Shown: in pieces, positions 52,760 to 63,268 of the stretch
Numbering within the stretch: the first letter of the stretch is position 1
Layout of the letters: the number at the start of each line of letters is the position of its first letter
Source of the DNA: Patagioenas fasciata
Lineage: Eukaryota; Chordata; Aves; Columbiformes; Columbidae
DNA length: 64,000 nucleotides
Reading direction: 5' to 3'
Assembly (NCBI RefSeq): GCF_037038585.1
Contig: NC_092559.1
Coordinates: forward strand, 8,954,988-9,018,987
The notes under the pieces: generated by a model
Told to the model about the DNA's origin: nothing
Databases searched by the model: none
Seen by the model: only the letters and a program-made list of their open reading frames with translations
Translations under genes and position numbers: made by a program

Positions 52760-52905
52760 GAACGGGCTGCCCAGGGCAGGGCTGGAGCCGCCATCCCTGG
52801 AGGGGTTTCCACAGGAGCTCCTGAGGGCTGTGGGCAGTGCCGGGGGTTTGTGCTTGGACTCCAGCACCTTCAAGGTGTTTGACACCCAAAGGGATTCTGT
52901 GGCAC
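52760..52905 (+). mobile_element. CR1 LINE 3'-end fragment (diverged)
   Basis: The succession GGGCTGCCCAGGGCAGGGCT, then CCATCCCTGGAGGGGTTT, then TTGGACTCCAGCACCTTC, then AAGGGATTCTGTGG follows the order of conserved blocks at the 3' end of chicken-repeat-1 LINEs. These are the 'gctgcccagggcagtggtgga', 'ccatccctggaggtgtt', 'ttggactcgatgatctt' and 'atgattctatg' regions. The copy is diverged and truncated at its 5' end, as most CR1 copies are. The match was made from memory of the family and not by alignment. CR1 points to a bird or other sauropsid host. Confidence 0.65.
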
Positions 52906-53456
52906 ACTCAATTTTCACATTGCCATGGAGCCCGGAGGTCCCAGCGGGGTTTGGATCAGCGTGTTCTGGAACATTCTCAGTGGTCGGGTCTGTGTGCAGA
53001 GTGTGGTGGGAACGAGAAGAGAGGAGATGGAGAGAACAGTGGGGAGGTGGAGGAGCAGGAGTGGAGGTGAATACCAGAGAGAGCGAGTGTGTGCGGATCA
53101 GCAGTGATCACCCCAAACCTGCCCCGCAGACACGGCACCCAAAATCCTGCACCCCAAAATACTCTTCCCAAACCTGCACCCCAGATCCTGACCCCAAGCC
53201 CTGCACCAAAACCCTGCCCCTCAATCCTGCACCCCCAAATCCTCCACCCCTGATCCTGTCTTCCCAAACCCTGCACCCCAAATCCTGCACCCCCAAATTC
53301 GGCCCTACCAAACTCTGCACCCCTAAACCCTACAACTGAAACCTTGCACCCCCTAATCCTGCCCTCCCTACCTTCCTGAACCCCAAAACCTGCGCCCCAA
53401 ACCTTGCATTCCCAAATCCTTCCGTCCTATACCCTCCACCCCTAAACCCTGCCCCC

Positions 53457-53960
53457 AAACCCTGCACCCCAAAGAATTCCCTCCCAAACCTTGCACCTCC
53501 AAATCCTGCACCTCAAAGGCCTGGAAACCCAAGCCCTTCAACCCCATCCCTGCAACACCAAATCCTGTACCCCAAACCCAGCACCCCAGAATCCTGCACC
53601 CCAAATCCTGCCTACCAAACCTTTCACTGCAAACCCCTGCACCCCAAGATTGTGCTGCCCTAAACACTGAACCCCCAAATCCTGCAGCCCCGGATCCTTG
53701 CCTGCCAAAACTCTGCATCTCCAAATCCTGCACCCCAAATCTCTCACCCCCACCACCCTGCACTCCCAACCCCTGCACCCCAAAACTCCACACCTCCAAA
53801 TCCTGAACCCTGAAACCTCGCACCCCCAAATCCTGAGCCCCAGTCCTGTGCACCCCACACTCTGCAACCTTAAATTTCCCCCCAAGCCCCTGCACCCCAA
53901 ACGCTGCACTCTTAGACCTGACTTCTAAACCCTGCACCCCCAAACAGTGCACCCCCAAAT
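53457..53960 (-). repeat. Internal duplication of the right arm, copy 1
   Basis: This segment contains the marker AAAGAATTCCCTCCC at 53471 and runs to about 53960. It recurs at 55304-55830 with an offset of 1847, drifting to 1877 after small indels. The left mirror arm has a single counterpart at about 51.52-51.95 kb. Confidence 0.8.
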
Positions 53961-55303
53961 CCTGAAGCCCCAGATCCTTCCCTCCCATACTGTGCACCCC
54001 CAAATCCTGAACCCCCAGATCCTGAATTCCAGGATCTTGCACCCCCAGACCCTGCACCCCCAAATCAGACACACGAAAACTCTGCACCCCCAAATCTTGC
54101 ACCTCTAAGCCTCCACCCCTTAACACTGCATCCCCAAATCTTTCACCCCAAAACCTCAACCCAGAACCCTGTACCCCAAAACCCTACACCTCCAAATCCT
54201 GAACCCTTAAACCCTGCACCCCCAGATCCTCCCCCCAAATGAATGAACCCCCAAAACCTACACCCCCAGATGCTGCTACCCCATACCCAGCACCCCAAAC
54301 TCTGCACCCAGAAATCCTGCACTCTCATAACCCTGCACCTCAAACAATTCCCTCGACCCTGCACCCCCAGAACCTGTAACCCCAGTCGCTGCACCCCCAG
54401 GTCCTGTCCCCAAACTCTGCACTGCCAGATCCTGCCCCCCTAAACCCTTAAAGCCCAAATATTGTACCCTCAGATCCTTCCTCAACACCCTGCACCCCCA
54501 AATTCCCCACCGAAAACCTGCACCCCCAGATCCTGCACCACCAAGTTCTGTACCCTGAAACCCTGCACTGAAAATCCTGCCCCCTAACTCTGCACTTCCA
54601 AATCCTGCACCCCCAAATCCTGCATCCCTAAACCCTACACCCCCAAATCCTTCAACCCCCAAAGCCAATGCACTGCCAAACCCTGGACCCCCAGATACTG
54701 CACCCCAGAACCCTGCACGCTGAAATCCTGCACCCCCAAACCCTGCAGGCCAGAACCCTATACCCGATATCCTGCCGCCCCACAACTTGCACCCCCCAAA
54801 CCTGCAACCCCAAATACTGCACCCCAAATCCTGCATCTTGAAACCCTGCACCCCTAAATCCTTCCTCCCAAGCCATGATTCCCCAAAACCTGTAATACCA
54901 AATCCTGCACCCCTAAATTCAGCCCTACCATACTTTGCACCCCTGTAATTCAGCCCTACCAAACTTTGCACCCCTAAACCCTGAAATCTTACACCCCCTG
55001 ATCCTGCCCTCCCAAATCCTGAGCCCTGCACCCCCAAAGCCTGCATTCCCAAACGCAGCACCCCCAGGTCCTGAACACCCAAACACTGCACCCCCAAATT
55101 AGGCAGCCCCAAACCCAGCACCCCAAAATCCTCCATTCACAAACTCTGCATCCCCCAAACCTGGACCCCCACATGTGCACCCTCAAAATCATGCCCCCCT
55201 GAAACGCTGCACTTCAAAACCCTGCACCCCTAAATCCTTCCCCCAAAACCCTGCCCCCCCAAACCCTACACCCCAAGGTCCTTCCCCCACCTCCTGGAAC
55301 CCC

Positions 55304-55840
55304 AAACCCTGCACCCCAAAGAATTCCCTCCCAAACCTTGCACCTCCAAATCCTGCACCTCAAAGGCCTGGAAACCCAAGCCCTTCAACCCCATCCCTGC
55401 AACACCAAATCCTGTACCCCAAACCCAGCACCCCAGAATCCTGCACCCCAAATCCTGCCCTACCAAACCTTTCACTGCAAACCCCTGCACCCCGAGGTTG
55501 TGCTGCCCTAAACACTGAACCCCCAAATCCTGCAGCCCCAGATCATTGCCTCCCAAAACTCTGCACCCCCACATCCTGCACCCCAAATCTCTCACCCCCA
55601 AATCCTCCCCCCACCACCCTGCAGCCTCAAATCCTTCACCCCCATCCCCTGCACCCCAAAACTCCACACCTCCAAATCTTGAACCCTGAAACCTCGCACC
55701 CCCAAATCCTGAGCCCCAGTCCTGTGCACCCCACACTCTGCAACCTTAAATTTCCCCCCAAGCCCCTGCACCCCAAACGCTGCACTCTTAGACCTGACTT
55801 CTAAACCCTGCACCCCCAAACAGTGCACCCCCAAATCCTG
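55304..55840 (-). repeat. Internal duplication of the right arm, copy 2
   Basis: This is the second copy of the segment at 53457-53960 (AAAGAATTCCCTCCC at 55318). The stretch between the copies (about 53.97-55.30 kb) is 14-bp array with no clear counterpart in the left arm. Confidence 0.8.
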
Positions 55841-58283
55841 CACCCCTAATCCTCCACCCTTTTAACACTGCACCCCCAAAACCTGAACCACCAAATCTTT
55901 CACCCCCAAAACCTCCCTCCTCCAAACCCTGCACTTCAAAATGCTGCACCCCCAAATCCTTCTCCCCAACACCCTGCACCCCCAGATCCTGACCCCAAAA
56001 CCCTGCACCCCAAATCCTGTACCCCAAAGCCCTGCACTCTGAAATCATACATGCCCAGAACGTGCACCCTAAACTGTGCACCCCAAAATCCTAAACCCCT
56101 TAACCCTGCACCCCCAAATCCTCCAGACCCATGTGCCGAACCCAGCACCCCAAAATCTACCCCCCAAAACCTACATCCCCAAATCCTGCACCCCCAGGTC
56201 CTGAACAGCCAAAATATGCACCCCCAATTCTGCCTCCCCAAGACCTGCACCCCCAATTCTGCCTCCACAAGACCTTCACCCCCAGTCCCTGCTCCACTAA
56301 ATCCTACACCCCAAACCCTGCACCCCCAAACTCCTGTACCCCAAATCCTGCCCCCACAAGTTGAACCCCAAAACCCTGCTACCCCACATCTTGTAGCCCC
56401 AGATCCTTCCCCCAACACCCTGCAATCCCAAACCCTGCACCCCCAATTCTGGCGCTAAACCCTGCACCCCCAGAACCCTGCACCACTGAACCTTGCACCC
56501 TGAAACCCTGCTCCCCCAATCCCCCCCCCCAAAACTCTGCACCCCAAAATCCTATACCCAAAACTCTGCACCCCACAAGTTGCACCCCATATCCCTGCAC
56601 CCCCAAATCCCTGCACCCCCAAATCCTCCAACCCCCAAGTCCTGCACCCCTAGGTGCTGAACACCTGAACCCCTCACTCCAGACCCCTCACCCCAAAGCC
56701 CTGCACCCCCAAATCCTGCCTCTAAACGCTGAACTACAAGGTTCTGTACCCTAACAGCCTGCTCACCCAGATCCTGCACCCCAGAACCCTGCACCCCCAT
56801 ATTCGGATCCCTACAGCCTGCACCCCCAGCTCCTGCACCCCCAAAACCTGTACCCCTAAATCCTGCACCCTTCAACCCTGCAGCCCACAACGCTGCACCC
56901 CCAACCTCTGCAGCCCCAGTTCCTTAACGTGTGAAACCTGCGCCCCCAAGTCCTGCACCTCAAAACCTTACACCCGAAATCCTGCCCCCCAAACCATGCA
57001 CCCCAAAATCAAGGCCCCTCAAACTTGCACTCAAAAGTCCGCACCAAGAAACCCTCCCCGCCCAGTTCCTAAAGACATGGAACCTGCACCCCCAAATCCC
57101 GCACCCCAAAACCCTGCAGCCCAGTACCCCAGACCACCAAATCTTGCACCTCCAAATCCTGCCCCCTTTAGCCCTGCACTTCAAACCCTGCACCCCAAAT
57201 CCTGCAACCAACCCTGTACCCCCAAATCCTGCAACCAGCCCTTGTACCCCTAAATCCTTGACCTCCACATCCCGAATCTCCAAACGCATCAACCCCAAAA
57301 CCCTACACCCCCAATCCCTGCACCCCCAAATCATTGTCCTTCAAATCCCACACCCAAAGCTCGTACACCCCAAGATCTTGCACCCCCACACACTGCACCC
57401 CAAATCCTGCACCCCTAAATCCTCCAGCCCCATGTCCCAAACCCCCAAACCCTGCACCCTCAAGTCTTGCACCCTAATTCTGCCTCCCCAAGACCTGCAC
57501 CCCCAAACCCTGCACCACTAAACCCTGCACCCCCAAACCCTGTACCCCAAATCCTGACCCCCACAAGTTGCACTCTAAAAACCTGCACCCCAAATCCTGT
57601 CCTACCCAACCCTTCACACCAAACCCCTTCACCCCAAGATCGTGCTGCCCTAAACCCTGCACCCCAAAATCATCCCTCCCAACCCTGCCCCCCAAACCCT
57701 GTCCCCCTAAAGCCTGACCCCGAAACCCTGCTTCCCAAAACCCTGCTACCCCCAATCTTGCACCCCCCAACTCTGCACCCCCAGATCCTGCTGCTCCAAA
57801 CCCTGCACCCCCAAATCCTCCAGCCCCACGTCCCGATCTCCCAAACCCTGCACCCCACAACCCTGCACCTCACAACCCCTTCACCCCCAAATCCTGCACC
57901 CCCAGCCCTACCCAATAAAATTTCCACCCCCAAATCCTGCCCTACCAAGCCCTCCACCCCAAACCCCTGCACCCCAAGATCCTGCTCTCCTATACCCTGC
58001 ACCCCCATATCCTCCTTCCCCAAACCCTGCACCCCAAAACACTGCACTCCAAACCACTGCACCCCTAAATCCTGCAACCCCAAATCCTGGCCCCCAAACC
58101 CGGCACTCCAAACTCCTGCACCCAAATATCCTACTGCCCTAAACCCTGAACCTCCAAATCCTGCACCCCTGGAACCTGCAACCCCAGACTCTGCAGCCAC
58201 AAATCAGGCCCCGCAAAATCCTTGCACCCCCAAATCCTGCACCACCTAATCCTCCAACCCCCTAACACAACCGCCTAAACCCT

Positions 58284-61200
58284 TCTCCCCAGGGTCCATT
58301 GTGACACCCTGGGGATCCCCCTTGTCCCCAGGGCCCATTGTGAAACCATGGGGGACCCCCTTCTCACTGAGGACCCATTGTGACACCATGGGGACCTCCC
58401 CTTGTCCTCAGGGCCCATTGTGACATCCTGGGGACTCCCCTTTGTCCCCAGGGCCAATTGTGACATCCCAGGACCCCCCTTTGTCCCCAGGGCCCATTGT
58501 GACAGGGTGGAGATCCCCCTTGTCCCCAGGCCTGTTGTGATATCCCAGGACTCCCCATTGTCCCCAGGGCCCATTGTGACACCTTGGGGACCCCCCTTGT
58601 CCTAAGGGCCCATTGTGACATCCTGGGGATCCCCTTTGTCCCCAGGGCCCATTGTGGTACCATGGGGACCCCCTTTGTCCCCCGGGCCAATTGTGACATC
58701 CCAGGACCCCCCTTTGCCCCAGGGCACATTGTGACAGGGTGGAGATCCCCCTTGTCCCCAGGCCTGTTGTGATGTCCCAGGACTCCCCATTGTCCCCAGG
58801 GCCCATTGTGACACCTTGGGGACCCCCCTTGTCCTAAGGGCCCATTGTGACATCCTGGGGACCCCCTTGTCCCCAGGACCCATTGTGACATCTTGGGGAC
58901 CGCCCCTTGTCCCCAGGGCCCATTGTGACATCCTGGGGACCCCCTTGTCCCCAGGACCCATTGTGACATCTTGGGGACCGCCCCTTGTCCCCAGGGCCCA
59001 TAGTGAAGTCCCAGGACCCCCTTTGTCCCCAGGGCCCATTGTGACATCCTGGGGACCCCCCTTGTCACTGGGGACCCATTGTAACACTATGGGGACCCCC
59101 CCTTGTCCCCAGAGCCCATTGTGACATCCTGGGGACCCCCTTTTTCCCCAGGACCCATTGTGGCACCATTGGGACCCCCTTTGTCACTGGGGCCCATTGT
59201 GACGTCCTGGGGACCCCCTTTGTCCCCAGGGCCCATTGTGACATCCCCAGATCCCCCATTGTCCCCAGAGCCCATTGTGACATCCTGGGGACCCCCATTG
59301 TCCACAGGGCCCATTGTGACAATCAGGGGACAGCCTTTGTCCCTAGGGCCCATTGTGACACCGTCGGGACCCCCGTTGTCCCCAGGGCCCATTGTGACAT
59401 CCCAGGACCCCCCATTGTCTCCAGGGCCCATTGTGACATACTGGGGACTCCCCTTTGTCCCCAGCGCCCATTGTGACACCGTGGGGACCCCCTTTGTCCC
59501 CAGGGCCCATTGTGGCATCTAAGGACCCCCCAATTGTGCCCAGGGTTCATTGTAACATATCAGGATGTCCCATTGTCCCCAGGGCCCATTGTGACGTCCC
59601 AGGACCCCCTGTCATCCCCAGGGCCCATTGTGTCATCCTGGGGACCTCCTTTGTCCCCAGAGCCCATTGTGACATCCTGGGGAACCCGTTGTCCCCAGGG
59701 CCCATTGTGACGTCCCAGGACCCCCCTTTGTCCCCAGGGTCCATTGTGAAATCCTGGGGACCCCTCTTTGTCCCCACGGCCCACTGTGAGATCCTGGGGA
59801 CCCCCTTGTCCCCAGGGCCCATTTTGAAACAGTGGGTATCCCCCTTGTCCCCAGGGCCCATTGTGACATCCTGAGGACCCCCATTGTCCGCAGGGCCCAT
59901 TGTGACACCGTGGGGACCCCCTTTGTCCCCAGCCCCATTGTGACATCCAAGGGACCCCCCTTTGTCCCTAGGGACCATTGTGACATTCCAGGACCCCCCA
60001 TTGTCCCCAGAGCCCATTGTGATATCCAGGGCACCATCCTTGATCCGCAGGGCCCATTGTGACGTCCCAGGACCCCCCTTTGTCTCCAGGGCCCATTGTG
60101 ACATCCCAGGACCCCACTTTATACTGAAGGCCCATTGTGACATCCTGGGGACCCCCTTTGTCCCCAGGGCCCATTGTGACATTCGGGGGACAGCCTTTGT
60201 CCCAAGGGCCCATTGTGACACCTTTGGAATCCCCGTTGTCCCCACAGCCCATTGTGACATCCTGGGAACCCCCTTTGTGCCCAGGGCCCATTGTGACATT
60301 TCAGGACCCCACTTTGTCCCCAGGGCCCATTGTGACATCCTGGAGACGCCCTTTGTCCCCAGAGCCCGTTGTGACATCTAAGGACCCCCCAATTGTGCCC
60401 AGGGCTCATTGTGACATCCCAGGACTCCCCATTGTCCCCAGGGCCCATTGTGACGTCCCAGGCCCCCCCTTTGTCCCCAGGGTCCATTGTGAGATCCTGG
60501 GGACCCCCCTTTGTCCCTAGGGCCCGTTGTGACATCCTGGGGACCTCGTTTGTCACTAGGGTCCATTGTGGCACCATGGGGATGCCCTTTGTCCCCAGGA
60601 CCCATTGTGACATCCTGGGCACCCCCTTTGTCCCCAGGGCCTATTGTGACAGGGTGGGGACTCCCTTTGTCCCTAGGGCCCATTGTGACATCCTGGGGAC
60701 CTCGTTTGTCCCCAGGGTCCATTGTGGCACCATGCGGACCCCCTTTGTCCCCAGGGCCCATTGTGACATCACAGGACCCCCTTTGTCCCCAGGACCCATT
60801 GTGACATCCTGGGCACCCCCTTTGTCCCCAGGGCGTATTGTGACAGTGTGGGGACTCCCTTTGTCCCCAGGGCCCATTTTGAAATCCTGGGGACCCCCTT
60901 TGTCCCCAGGGCCCATTGTGACATCTCAGGACCCCCCAATTGTTTCCAGGGCTTATTGTGACATCCTGGGGACCCCCCTTTGTCCCCAGGGCCCATTGTG
61001 ACATTCAGGGGACCCCTCTTTGTCCCCAGGGCCTATTGTGACATCCTGGGGACCCCCCTTTGTCCCCAAGGCCCATTGTGATAGGGTGGGGAACCCCTTT
61101 GTCTCCAGGGCACATTGTGCCATCCTGGGGACCCCACTTTGTTCCCAGGACCCATTGTGATGTCCACAATGGCCCCGTTGTCCCAAGGGGTCATTGTGAC

Positions 61201-62447
61201 ATCCTGGGGACCTCCTTTGTCCCCAGGGCCCATTGTGACATCCCAGGACCCTCCATTTTTCCAAGAGCCCATTGTGACATCCTGGCGACCCCGCTTTTTC
61301 CTCAGGGCCCATTATGGCACCATGGGGAGCCCCTCTGTCTCCAGGGCCCATTGTGACATTTAGGGGACTCCTCTTTGTCCCCAGGGCCCATTGTGACATC
61401 CCAGGATCCCCCAATTGTCCCCAGGGCCCATTGTGATATCCTCGGGACCCCCCTTTGTCCCCAGGGCCCATTGTGACACCGTGGGTACCCTGCTTGTCCC
61501 CAGGGCCCATTGTGACTTCCTGGGGACCCCCTTTGTCCCCAGGCCCCATTTTGGCACCATAGGGACGCCCTTTGTCACTGGGGCCCATTGTGACATCCCA
61601 GGACACCCCTTGTCTCCAGGGCCCATTGTGATATTCAGGGAACTGCTATTTGTCCCCAGGGTCCATTGTGACATCCCAGGACACCCCCTTGTCCCCAGGG
61701 CCCTTTGTGACATCTCAGGACCCTCCAATTGTTTCCAGGGCTTATTGTGACATCCTGGGGACCCCCCTTTGTCCCCAGGGCCCATTGTGACATTCAGGGG
61801 ACCCCTCTTTGTCCCCAGGGCCTATTGTGACATCCTGGGGACCCCCCTTTGTCCCCAAGGCCCATTGTGATAGGGTGGGGAACCCCTTTGTCTCCAGGGC
61901 ACATTGTGACATCTCAGGACCCCCCAATTGTTTCCAGGGCTTATTGTGACATCCTGGGGACCCCTCTTTGTCCCCAGGGCCCATTGTGACATCCTGGGCT
62001 GCCCCGTATGTCACCAGGGCCCATTTTGACACCGTGGGGACCCCCTGTTGTCCTCAGGGCCCATTGTGACATCCCAGGACCCCCAATTGTCCCTAGGGCC
62101 CATTGTGACACCATGGGGAACCCTCTTGTCACTGGGGACGCATTGTGACACAATGGGGACCCCACCTTTGTCTCAAGTGCCCATTGTGACATCCTGGGGA
62201 CCCCCTTTATCCCCAGGACCCATTGTGACGTCCCAGGACCCCATTTGTCCCCAGGGCCCATTGTGACATCCCAGGGCCCCACTTTGTCCCCAGGGCCCAT
62301 TGTTACAGGGTGGGACCCCCCTTGTCCCCAGGGCCCATTGTGACATCCTGGTGACTCCCTTTGTCCCCAGGGCCCATTGTGGCACCATGGGGACCCTCTT
62401 TGTCACTGGGGCCCATTGTGACATCCCAGGACCCCACTTTGTCTTAG
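58284..62447 (+). repeat. Sat39 minisatellite, forward block G (distinct variant set)
   Basis: Forward 39-bp units resume after the 14-bp array. Several unit variants are typical of this block and rare or absent in blocks A-F, such as GTGACAGGGTGG, CCAATTGTGCCCAGG and CCAATTGTTTCCAGGGC. Short local duplications occur: about 234 bp (markers at 58498 and 58732), 78 bp (58866 and 58944) and about 780-790 bp (60950 and 61739). The block therefore diverged separately from the large A-F palindrome. Confidence 0.95.
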
Positions 62448-62464
62448 AAGGTCACTAATCGGAC
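62366..62464 (+). repeat. Left arm of 99-bp inverted repeat around spacer 2
   Basis: Two to three terminal Sat39 units plus about 20 bp of non-satellite sequence (TTAGAAGGTCACTAATCGG) are the reverse complement of 63269-63367. One mismatch was seen (CTAATCGG against CTATTCGG). Confidence 0.9.
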
Positions 62465-62655
62465 TACTGGTACATCCTGACTCTGCTTTCTCAATAAACA
62501 TTGAAGAACACCTGGGGTTTGTTTGCTCCAAGGGAAAACTTCCCTCCCACGGTTCCTGGTTCCCGGTCCTGTTTCCCGGTCCGATTTGGCTTCGCTATCA
62601 GAACAGCTGCTGCCTCCACAGCCGCGCTCAAAGTCCCCGTTGTGACACCGGGATG
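62465..62655 (+). mobile_element. Possible LTR R/U5-like remnant
   Basis: CTCTGCTTTCTCAATAAACA followed by a GT-rich tract and about 110 bp of GC-rich sequence resembles the end of an LTR (R then U5). No TG...CA boundary, target duplication or primer-binding site was found. A retained 3' end of a host gene is an equally good reading. The presence of retroviral pol 1.1 kb downstream in the same orientation is the only contextual support. Confidence 0.25.
62493..62525 (+). terminator. Polyadenylation signal with GT-rich downstream element
   Basis: AATAAA at 62493-62498 is followed about 15 bases later by a GT-rich element (GGGGTTTGTTTG, about 62514-62525), the normal spacing for vertebrate 3'-end processing. 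Upstream transcript sequence would be forward Sat39. Confidence 0.5.
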
Positions 62656-62749
62656 GCGGGAGAAGGGGGGTGGCGGGGGCGGCAGCGGCGGCTCATCCGG
62701 CGGCAGCGGCGGCGATTGGGTGGGGGCAGTCGGGGCTGGGCGGACAAGC

Positions 62750-63178
62750 GGCGGCTCCTGCGGCTCCTCAGGCAGCGACAGCAGCAGCGATCGGGGGGAC
62801 GTGGGGGGGCGGAAAAGCGGCGGCTGCTGCGGCTCCTCAGGCAGCGACAGCAGCAGCGATCGGGGGGACGTGGGGGGGCGGACAAGCGGCGGCTGCTGCG
62901 GCTCCTCAGGCAGCGACAGCAGCAGCGATCGGGGGGACGTGGGGGGGCGGAAAAGCGGCGGCTCCTGCGGCTCCTCAGGCAGCGACAGCAGCAGCGATCG
63001 GGGGGACGTGGGGGGGCGGACAAGCGGCGGCTCCTGCGGCTCCTCAGGCAGCGACAGCAGCAGCGATCGGGGGGACGTGGGGGGGCGGACAAGCGGCGGC
63101 TCCTGCGGCTCCTCAGGCAGCGACAGCAGCAGCGATCGGGGGGACGTGGGGGGGCGGACAAGCAGCGGCTCCTCCGGC
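62750..63178 (+). repeat. 69-bp GC-rich tandem repeat, six copies plus a partial
   Basis: Units start at 62750, 62819, 62888, 62957, 63026 and 63095, each exactly 69 bp, with a partial seventh to about 63178. The common core is CAGGCAGCGACAGCAGCAGC (62769, 62838, 62907, 62976, 63045, 63114). Variation is limited to CTGCTGCGG against CTCCTGCGG and GGAAAAGC against GGACAAGC. Because 69 is divisible by three, all frames stay open. One frame starting at ATG 62653 gives 23-residue Arg/Gln/Leu-rich repeats and another Ser/Gly/Asp-rich ones. Both run into satellite and neither resembles a known family, so coding is unproven. Confidence 0.9.
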
Positions 63179-63268
63179 CGCGGCCAGGACGTGGCTTCGC
63201 CGGCACCGGGGCCCGAGACCGCGCGCTGTGGGGCTGCGGGGCGGGTGTGGGGCCGGGGGGCTCCGGGG

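Larger units (their letters stand above)
52304..53100. other. Single-copy CpG-rich spacer between mirror arms
   Basis: This 797-bp non-repetitive sequence lies at the exact centre of the 14-bp-repeat palindrome and is not itself palindromic. It opens with a pyrimidine tract ending in CTTTCTCCAG (acceptor-like, 52311-52321). It then passes through a CpG island with promoter motifs (52440-52702), a plausible splice donor, a CR1 3' fragment (52760-52905), and about 195 bp (52906-53100) in which nothing was recognised. Open frames on both strands (for instance 171 codons on minus at 52297-52812) match no family I know and run into the repeats, so they are not annotated as genes. Confidence 0.85.
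53101..58283 (-). repeat. 14-bp minisatellite, right mirror arm (C-rich on plus)
   Basis: Reverse complement of the 49151-52303 array. Identical non-periodic stretches pair across the spacer: near the centre (52190-52303 with 53101-53215), in the middle (around 51190-51340 with 55940-56080) and at the outer edge. There GTTGTGTTAGGGGGTTGGAG at about 49158 faces its complement at about 58255. The arm is about 2.0 kb longer than the left arm because of an internal duplication and an extra segment near 53.97-55.30 kb. Confidence 0.95.
62465..63268. other. Second single-copy, CpG-rich spacer (804 bp)
   Basis: This non-satellite sequence lies between the 99-bp inverted arms. It contains a poly(A)-signal region (62493), about 150 bp of mixed sequence rich in GGTTCCCGGTCC-like words (62545-62640), the start of a GC-rich stretch (ATGGCGGGAG at 62653), six 69-bp repeats (62750-63163) and a GC-rich tail. 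It resembles the spacer at 52304-53100 in length and CpG richness but no sequence similarity was noticed. Confidence 0.8.

Noticed and set aside
52297..52812. 171-codon open frame on the minus strand across the CpG island
   Set aside because: Composition (Pro/Ala/Arg/Ser) is that of any GC-rich stretch. It ends inside the repeat arm, overlaps other frames and matches no family I recognise.
52304..53268. Homology between the two 800-bp spacers
   Set aside because: Similar size and GC richness only. No shared words longer than expected for GC-rich DNA were noticed by eye.
52830..53339. 169-codon plus-strand open frame
   Set aside because: Begins inside the CR1 fragment and runs into the C-rich repeat, so it is a composite of unrelated sequence.
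53101..58283. Telomeric or subtelomeric array
   Set aside because: The 14-bp unit (TGCACCCC plus AAATCC or AAACCC) is not TTAGGG/CCCTAA, and perfect telomere repeats are absent.
62465..62655. A complete 5' LTR followed by gag for the integrase at 63770
   Set aside because: No TG start, no CA end, no primer-binding site and no recognisable gag between them; reverse satellite intervenes. Kept only as a low-confidence LTR-like remnant.
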